Position numbers and translations under genes: made by a program. Shown here in pieces: positions 59,275 through 64,000 of a stretch of 64,000 nucleotides of DNA. How positions within the stretch are numbered: the first letter of the stretch is position 1; each line of letters begins with the position of its first letter. Source of the stretch: Methanocella arvoryzae MRE50 (lineage in GTDB: Archaea; Halobacteriota; Methanocellia; Methanocellales; Methanocellaceae). Location: NCBI RefSeq assembly GCF_000063445.1, contig NC_009464.1, forward strand, positions 434,001 through 498,000, read 5' to 3'. Under the pieces are notes generated by a model, which was not told the origin of the DNA, made no database searches, and saw only the letters and a list, made by a program, of their open reading frames with translations.

Positions 59275-60306
59275 ATGCATAGCAACGCATCATCGAAGCC
59301 GTCCGTTCTCCCCTACAAGGAGCTCGAAGAGTCGGTCTGGAAAAAGGACGTGTGTGCAGGCTGCAGAGCTTGCATCACGATATGTCCGGGCAACACGCTT
59401 GCCTACGACGTCGAAGAGCACAAGCCATACCAGCACACGCCGTGCGTGGACTGCAAAGCATGCCTGGAAGTGTGCCCGAGGACGCCGGCTAACTATGCGG
59501 CCTTCAGGTCACCCGAAATCATCGGCCCGTACCTGGACATCAAGAGCGCCAGGGCAGGAATCGAAGTCGAGCGGAGCCAGAACGGCGGAGTCGTCACAGC
59601 GCTCCTGACCGCTGCCCTGGAGGAAGGACTCGTCGACTGTGCGCTTGTGATGGGATCCGACCGCTGGGTCCAGAAAGCTCACCCGATGATCGCCTATTAC
59701 CCTGAAGACCTGAGCAAAGCTGCAGGCAGCAAGTATGACTCCAACGGCATCCTCGAAGCGCTGAAAACGGTCGCTGGCGATGACAGTATTCGCAGTGTAG
59801 CCGTTGTTGGCACTCCTTGCGCCATCCAGGCCATCGGCCTGCTCCGTGCCTCTACAAATGAGTACGCCATGAAGCTCGCCCGGAAAGTCAGGTTTGCCAT
59901 AGGGTTGTTCTGCTTCGAAGTCTTCGATGACTCCATGGTTGGAGAGGTCTCGAAGCGCCTCGGTGTGCCTACCTGGCGGATCACGAAGATGAACGCCGCA
60001 GAAGGCAAGATGACGGTCACCCTCCGGGGCGGGGAAGTTAAGGAGATCCCACTGTCGAGCCTCGAAGGCTTCGTGCGGAAAGGCTGTAAAGCATGCCCTG
60101 ACTTCACTGCGAAGTCGGCCGACATCAGCGTCGGCAGCGTCGGCAGCAAGCCGGGCTTGAGCACAGTCATCGTCAGAACTGCCGCAGGCCTGGGCTTGTA
60201 TGAAATAGCAGAGGACATGCAGTACATAGAAGCTGTCCCCGGCATCAATGCGGCAGCCATCGAAAAAGTCGGCAGGCTCAAGCTTAAGAGGAATGGCTTA
60301 CTATAA
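59275..60306 (+). CDS. F420 hydrogenase/dehydrogenase beta-subunit (FrhB) family protein
   Basis: 343 residues from ATG 59275, with GGTG at 59265-59268. The GTG at 59266 overlaps that site. Two ferredoxin-type clusters: C27, C30, C33, C37 and C57, C60, C63, C67. Then FrhB N- and C-domains with the flavin/F420 stretch RSQNGGVVTALLTAALEEG, GTPCAIQA, and a later GCKACPDFTAKSADISVGSVGS. FrhB-type proteins carry FAD and pass electrons between Fe-S clusters and coenzyme F420. With no hydrogenase or formate dehydrogenase gene nearby, its partner is unknown; it could be a ferredoxin:F420 oxidoreductase-like protein. Confidence 0.9.
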   Translation: MHSNASSKPSVLPYKELEESVWKKDVCAGCRACITICPGNTLAYDVEEHKPYQHTPCVDCKACLEVCPRTPANYAAFRSPEIIGPYLDIKSARAGIEVERSQNGGVVTALLTAALEEGLVDCALVMGSDRWVQKAHPMIAYYPEDLSKAAGSKYDSNGILEALKTVAGDDSIRSVAVVGTPCAIQAIGLLRASTNEYAMKLARKVRFAIGLFCFEVFDDSMVGEVSKRLGVPTWRITKMNAAEGKMTVTLRGGEVKEIPLSSLEGFVRKGCKACPDFTAKSADISVGSVGSKPGLSTVIVRTAAGLGLYEIAEDMQYIEAVPGINAAAIEKVGRLKLKRNGLL

Positions 60307-60348
60307 GCCTTTCCTTAAATAACTGAGTGGCGGTACCTTTGTCATCAG

Positions 60349-61362
60349 CTATGGCGAACCGCCGTACTTCTCCCGGAACTGCTCTTTTCTGAGCCCGGTC
60401 AGGATGACGAGTAATTTAATTCTGCAGTCGTTGGTTTTTTCGAGCCTGGCACCGTACAGGACACGTATTGTCGGGTTGCACTTATTGTAAATGTACTCGA
60501 CGATCTGGATCACGCCTTCCACCGACATATCTCTGCCGCTGGCCACATGTATGAGGGCGCCCGTTGCTTCTTTGTAGTCCAGGGCGGAGAGGGGGTGGTC
60601 CATCGCTCGTTTGATCACCGTGAGGAGATTGTCATCGCTCCGGTCCCGGCAGGTGAGCATGACGCTGAGGCCGCCTTCTTTGAGCAGTTTCTGCAAGTCG
60701 AGCAGGTTCATGTGGACGAGGGGCCGCTGGGTGCTCGACTCCACGATGGTCTTGATCTTTTCGGCAATCAGTTCGTCTGCAATACCGTACGCGTTCTGCT
60801 TCGGCATTTCGGGGTCGTAGCCAGGGAGACGGTCGAAGTCGATCACGATCGTGGTGCTGGCGATATCCAGCATCTTCTCAACCCCTTCCACGGCCTTTTT
60901 CCTCGCCTCGACCTCGTCGCTGAACGGCAGGGTCACGATAGCGACCACTACTGCGCCGTATTCTTTCGCTATCCGGGCGACGACAGGTGCTGCTCCGGTG
61001 CCGGTGCCGCCGCCCATGCCGGCCACGAGGAACATGAGCTTCGTCGCCCTGAATGACTCGTCCAGCTTCCAGCCTGACTTCTCCGCGGCCAGCCTGCCGA
61101 TTTCGACGTCTCCCGCTGCCCCGGACTCCTTGATCACAGACTGGCCGATGAGGAACTTTTCATCCGCCCTGATCACGCTCAGGCGACGCTCGTCAGTGTC
61201 GATGGCAATCAGGTGAGCGCCGAAGGCGCCGATGCTGTACAGGTAGTTGAGGACGTTGCAGCCGGCACTCCCGACTCCTGCGATCCTGATCTGCTTGGGG
61301 AAGTAGTTGTATACTGCTTCGTCTCCCATCGTGGTCTGCTTTATGGGGTCCGGAACAAACAT
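60349..61362 (-). CDS. FtsZ-superfamily protein, divergent paralogue
   Basis: 337 residues from ATG 61362 (GAGGTG about 9 nt upstream). A frame to 61503 adds 47 residues and ATG 61440 is an alternative. The tubulin-type GTP loop AGMGGGTGTGAAPVV (GGGTGTG 117-123) and the N-terminal IAGVGSAGCNVLNYL (usual GxGGxGxN, here GVGSAGCN) identify the family. The T7 synergy loop, normally NxDFxD, reads N219-LLDLQ, so neither acidic position is kept, and the base-contact NDRL reads DFDRL. It also lacks the C-terminal acidic FtsZ tail. It may bind GTP but hydrolyse poorly. A regulatory or non-divisional role is inference. Confidence 0.85.
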   Translation of the reverse strand: MFVPDPIKQTTMGDEAVYNYFPKQIRIAGVGSAGCNVLNYLYSIGAFGAHLIAIDTDERRLSVIRADEKFLIGQSVIKESGAAGDVEIGRLAAEKSGWKLDESFRATKLMFLVAGMGGGTGTGAAPVVARIAKEYGAVVVAIVTLPFSDEVEARKKAVEGVEKMLDIASTTIVIDFDRLPGYDPEMPKQNAYGIADELIAEKIKTIVESSTQRPLVHMNLLDLQKLLKEGGLSVMLTCRDRSDDNLLTVIKRAMDHPLSALDYKEATGALIHVASGRDMSVEGVIQIVEYIYNKCNPTIRVLYGARLEKTNDCRIKLLVILTGLRKEQFREKYGGSP

Positions 61363-61521
61363 ATGCGTCAGCACCTCGGGAAGAAAACTGCTCTCGGGGC
61401 AGATAATTGCCCATTCGCAATGGCTTAGTTTGCAGATCATAGAATAAAAATTTTCCCGGACAAACTGTAGGAAAACATGATAGTGGCAGATTACCCCTCG
61501 CATGAATCAAAAACAATAAAT

Positions 61522-61557
61522 CAAGTAAACTTGAGTTAAGGTAAATAAAATTTATAT
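61522..61557 (+). promoter_or_regulatory. thiC promoter with CAAGT-AA-ACTTG palindrome
   Basis: CAAGTAAACTTG (61522-61533) is a perfect 5-bp inverted repeat with a 2-bp spacer. GTTAA and AAA tracts follow, then TTTATAT (61551-61557), the TATA box. A 36-bp copy of this whole block with 30 matches lies at 62953-62988. Candidate operator for a thiamine regulator such as archaeal ThiR. Confidence 0.6.
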
Positions 61558-61598
61558 ATGATAATCGCTTAAAGGCCAGACAGCAGGTGCATTATCGT

Positions 61599-62873
61599 AT
61601 GAGTTTTCTTGAGCAGGCTAAAAGAGGAGAAATTACCGAAGAGATGAAGATCGTTGCCCGGGACGAGGGCGTTACCCCCGAGTTTGTCCAGCGTGGCGTC
61701 GCCGCAGGGAGGATCGTCATCCCCGTGACACCGTACCGGAACATCAGGCCGGTGGGCATAGGGGAAGGCCTCCGGACCAAGGTCAATGCTTCGATCGGCA
61801 CCTCCTCGGACATCGTCGACGTCGATACTGAAGTCAGAAAAGCGATCGCGGCAGAGCAGGCCGGAGCCGATACCCTGATGGAGCTGTCTACCGGCGGCGA
61901 CTTCTCCGAAATCCGCAAAAAGGTGTGTGCCGCGACGTCGCTGTCGGTGGGCAGCGTGCCGCTGTACCAGGCATTCATCGAGGCCGCCCGCAAATACGGC
62001 GCTGTGGTGCATATGAAAGAGGATGACCTGTTCAGGATTACGGAGGAGCAGGCTAAGCTGGGCACGAACTTTATGGCTATCCACACCGGCATCAACCGTA
62101 TTACTGTGGAGCGGCTGAAGAAGCAGGGCAGGCATGGCGGCCTCTGCAGCAGAGGCGGAGCCTTCATGACTGCCTGGATGATCCACAACGACAAAGAGAA
62201 CCCCCTGTACAGCGAGTTCGACTACCTGCTGGAAATCCTGAAAAAGCACGAGGTCACCCTTTCGATGGGTAATGGCATGCGCGCCGGCGCGGTGCACGAT
62301 GCGACCGACCGGGCTCAGATTCAGGAGCTGGTGATGAACTCCGAGCTGTCCGACCAGGCCTACGACTTTGGCGTCCAGGTCATAGTGGAAGGCCCCGGCC
62401 ACGTCCCCCTGAACGAGATCGAGGCCAACGTTATCCTGATGAAGCGCATGTCGGGGAACAAGCCATTCTACATGCTGGGACCCCTTGTTACGGACATCGC
62501 CCCGGGCATGGACAACATAGTGGCCGCAATCGGGGCGTCGATGTCAGCGGCATACGGCGCTGATTTCATCTGCTATGTCACCCCGGCGGAGCACCTGGCG
62601 CTGCCCAACGTGGAAGACGTCAAAACCGGCGTCATGTCAGCGAGACTCGCCGCCCACATAGGAGACATGATCAAGTACGGCAAGCGTGACAGGGACCTAG
62701 AAATGGCCCACGCCAGGAAGAACCTCGACTGGAACCGCATGTACGAGCTCTCGCTGAACCCGGAACTGGCGAGAGAAATCAGGTCGAGCCGGATGCCGGA
62801 AGACAAGGAAGCATGTACAATGTGCGGAGACTACTGTGCGGTAAAAATCGTCCAGCAGACCTTTAACTTCTGA
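61599..62873 (+). CDS. thiC: Phosphomethylpyrimidine synthase ThiC
   Basis: 424 residues. ThiC is a radical-SAM-type enzyme that turns aminoimidazole ribotide into the HMP-phosphate pyrimidine of thiamine. The C-terminal cluster motif C-x2-C-x4-C is seen in CTMCGDYC. Also present are VNASIGTSS, MAIHTGINRIT, SRGGAFMTAWM, VEGPGHVPLNEIEANV and GPLVTDIAPGMDNI. I chose ATG 61599, with AGGTG at 61585-61589; the longer GTG at 61587 lies in that site. The promoter has a palindrome that is repeated downstream of the gene. A strong hairpin follows the stop. Confidence 0.97.
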   Translation: MSFLEQAKRGEITEEMKIVARDEGVTPEFVQRGVAAGRIVIPVTPYRNIRPVGIGEGLRTKVNASIGTSSDIVDVDTEVRKAIAAEQAGADTLMELSTGGDFSEIRKKVCAATSLSVGSVPLYQAFIEAARKYGAVVHMKEDDLFRITEEQAKLGTNFMAIHTGINRITVERLKKQGRHGGLCSRGGAFMTAWMIHNDKENPLYSEFDYLLEILKKHEVTLSMGNGMRAGAVHDATDRAQIQELVMNSELSDQAYDFGVQVIVEGPGHVPLNEIEANVILMKRMSGNKPFYMLGPLVTDIAPGMDNIVAAIGASMSAAYGADFICYVTPAEHLALPNVEDVKTGVMSARLAAHIGDMIKYGKRDRDLEMAHARKNLDWNRMYELSLNPELAREIRSSRMPEDKEACTMCGDYCAVKIVQQTFNF

Positions 62874-62898
62874 CCAGAGATGGTATGATCGTTCGCTG

Positions 62899-62931
62899 GC
62901 AGCCGGGGCAACCAGCTACATCCCCGGCTGC
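62899..62931 (+). terminator. Hairpin after thiC
   Basis: GCAGCCGGGG and CCCCGGCTGC are perfect 10-bp complements around a 13-nt loop, 26 nt after the thiC stop. No T-run follows, so it may stabilise the 3' end and not terminate alone. Confidence 0.6.
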
Positions 62932-62952
62932 AACCGAGGTTCGCAGGGTGTA

Positions 62953-62988
62953 CAAGTAAACTTGCGTTAAATCAAAGAAAGTTTATAT
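62953..62988 (+). promoter_or_regulatory. Second copy of the thiC promoter block
   Basis: CAAGTAAACTTG at 62953-62964 and TTTATAT at 62982-62988 stand at exactly the same spacing as before thiC. 30 of 36 bases are identical. It would start a transcript near 63011. Confidence 0.65.
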
Positions 62989-63010
62989 GGGTTGAGAACT
63001 TACTTAGCAA

Positions 63011-63234
63011 TCGGAACGGATCGTTCTCCAGGTGTTATACCCCCTTTAAATCAGAATGTCAGTTTGAAAAACGGGACGGGTGGTCTGCCGGCGAGTGTTG
63101 CCGGCACCATTCTTTGTCTGGTTGTGCGTATGTTTAGTCTGGCACGACGATCTTTTGTTCTGCTGCACCGCCGAAGCCCGAGCCGAAGGCTCCATGGTCA
63201 TTAGTATGCTATATACCAGCCGAAGGCTCCGTCA
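63011..63234 (+). ncRNA. Candidate non-coding transcript or gene remnant behind the second thiC-type promoter
   Basis: Within the 62874-63234 gap no frame has a good start or protein-like composition; the first ATG gives MSV and a stop. The stretch holds a hairpin (TGGT-CT-GCCGGC, loop GAGTGTT, GCCGGC-ACCA, 63081-63109) followed by a T-rich TTCTTTGTC. It also has a 13-bp direct repeat AGCCGAAGGCTCC at 63181-63193 and 63218-63230. It may be a small RNA or a decayed gene. Confidence 0.35.
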
Positions 63235-63906
63235 TTATTTACCATATTTCAATCTGTCAGCCATCATCTGGGGAAGGCCTGCCTCTTTGATCTTTTCCTG
63301 CACTTTAGTGTAGTCGTAGCTGACCCTGCGCACGGTGAACTCCTGCTTTTCAGTGTCCCATATGCCGTAGCTTGCCCGGGGATCTCCGTCTCTCGGCTGG
63401 CCTACGCTGCCCGGGTTCAGGATGATCTTGCTGCCGCAGACCTTTTTGAGGGGTACGTGAGTGTGTCCGAAGACCACTACCTGAACGTCGTAGGGGTCGA
63501 AAACCTGGCAAAACCGCTCGTGGTCGTTCTCGAAGATGAACTCCTCGAGCCTGCTCGGGCTTCCGTGGTAGATCGTGATGCCGTTCAGATCGATATGGTC
63601 TGGCAGCGTCTCCAGAAATCTCAGGTTGTCTCTGGTGATGTTCTCGGTAGTCCACCGTACTGTCTGTATGGCCACGGGGTTGAACCACTGCGTGTCTCCC
63701 GTGACGACCGCGTTATCGTAGTTGCCCTTGACACACTTAACCCGGTATTTCTTCAGCAGTTCGACGGTCTCGTTAGGGTAAGGATTATAGCCTACAATGT
63801 CGCCTGCACATAAGATAACATCGACGTCCTTCATATCGTCCAGGACCGCCTGTAATGCGACGACATTGGCATGTATGTCCGAAATGAGGCCGATCTTCAT
63901 TTCCAT
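63235..63906 (-). CDS. YfcE/MJ0936-type metallophosphoesterase
   Basis: 223 residues. The calcineurin-like motifs are in order: SDIHANVVAL, CAGDIVGYNPYP, KGNYDNAV, YHGSPSRL and FGHTHVPL, giving the two-metal site. Relatives cleave phosphodiesters such as 2',3'-cyclic nucleotides or unknown small molecules. GGAG lies 7 nt before ATG 63906, and ATG 63900 (MKIGLISD) is the minimal start. A TATA-like AATATTTAAAC is upstream (about 63937-63947). The remaining bases to the window end hold no gene that I can see. Confidence 0.92.
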   Translation of the reverse strand: MEMKIGLISDIHANVVALQAVLDDMKDVDVILCAGDIVGYNPYPNETVELLKKYRVKCVKGNYDNAVVTGDTQWFNPVAIQTVRWTTENITRDNLRFLETLPDHIDLNGITIYHGSPSRLEEFIFENDHERFCQVFDPYDVQVVVFGHTHVPLKKVCGSKIILNPGSVGQPRDGDPRASYGIWDTEKQEFTVRRVSYDYTKVQEKIKEAGLPQMMADRLKYGK

Positions 63907-64000
63907 CTCTCAGCTCCAGCTTTTAATTGGCCGCGGTTGTTTAAATATTTGTCAGGCCGTTTTATTTAAAAAGGGCAGGGAAAAGCCGCTTAAACGATAA

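Noticed and set aside
62992-63204. 70-aa forward frame after the second thiC-type promoter
   Set aside because: The TTG start precedes the predicted transcription start, and the sequence ends in a Ser/Arg-rich run from repeats. Non-coding is more likely.

Overview
The window looks like the chromosome of a methanogenic archaeon, most probably of the order Methanocellales (rice cluster I, Methanocella arvoryzae-like). This rests on archaeal gene types: archaeal-type riboflavin synthase RibC, pyruvoyl-dependent arginine decarboxylase, archaeal Elp3, an MJ0208/DmrX-type archaeoflavoprotein, an FrhB-type F420 oxidoreductase subunit, a type II methionine aminopeptidase and an archaeal Zn-ribbon/PUA/PAPS-reductase/ferredoxin fusion. 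It also rests on archaeal signals: TATA boxes about 25 nt upstream of leaderless starts, and GGTGA-type ribosome binding sites. The species name is inference. No rRNA, tRNA, IS element, CRISPR array or phage module was recognised.

Layout. 0-6 kb: a partial flavoprotein, an SmtB/CadC-like metal sensor, a membrane-bound winged-helix regulator divergent from an ABC exporter pair, PdxS, and a JAMM metalloprotease. 6-11.6 kb: two secreted helical proteins (one with a PGF-CTERM tail, one a lipoprotein), endonuclease III with an unusual Fe-S ligand, and a Kef-type antiporter. 11.7-15 kb: a minus-strand cluster of two aminotransferases with ribC and ribH. 15-21 kb: a tandem CbiX-type chelatase, DUF362, UPF0173, an Fe-alcohol dehydrogenase, a PAS histidine kinase and an Lrp regulator. 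21.5-26.3 kb: adenosylhomocysteinase plus a PfkB kinase (SAM-cycle salvage), then a phosphotransferase / APS-kinase-like / IMPase-like operon.

26.3-30.5 kb: an unrecognised gene, a 0.9-kb gene-free stretch carrying three successive large imperfect inverted repeats built from different short units, an archaeoflavoprotein, a PAP2 phosphatase and a possible degenerate primase-polymerase-like protein. 30.5-36.6 kb is the most striking part: two paralogous secreted, cysteine-free, poly-alanine/glycine proteins of 1126 and 749 aa whose organisation resembles spider-silk proteins. They share a signal peptide, a linker module, a TTG start, a ribosome binding site and a promoter element.

36.8-48.2 kb: a zinc-ribbon protein, PdaD, the PAPS-reductase fusion, YjbQ with a duplicated leader, a rubrerythrin-like protein overlapping a TPR membrane protein, Elp3, two M24 peptidases, and a 60-codon gene with no standard start codon. 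48.3-58.8 kb: a second PAS kinase related to the first, Dph6, a shortened adenosine/SAH-type deaminase, an MFS exporter with a TetR regulator and visible operators, ACT and transglutaminase proteins, a MocR-like aminotransferase, and a GATase/C_GCAxxG/PhzF operon. 58.3-64 kb: GNAT, FrhB, a divergent FtsZ-family protein, ThiC with a promoter that is duplicated downstream in front of an apparently non-coding stretch, and a metallophosphoesterase.

Coherent themes are cofactor synthesis (B6, B2, thiamine, possibly tetrapyrrole metal insertion), SAM-cycle salvage, membrane export and sensing, and cell-surface proteins. Protein calls are from motif reading by eye. No alignment, HMM or structure search was run.
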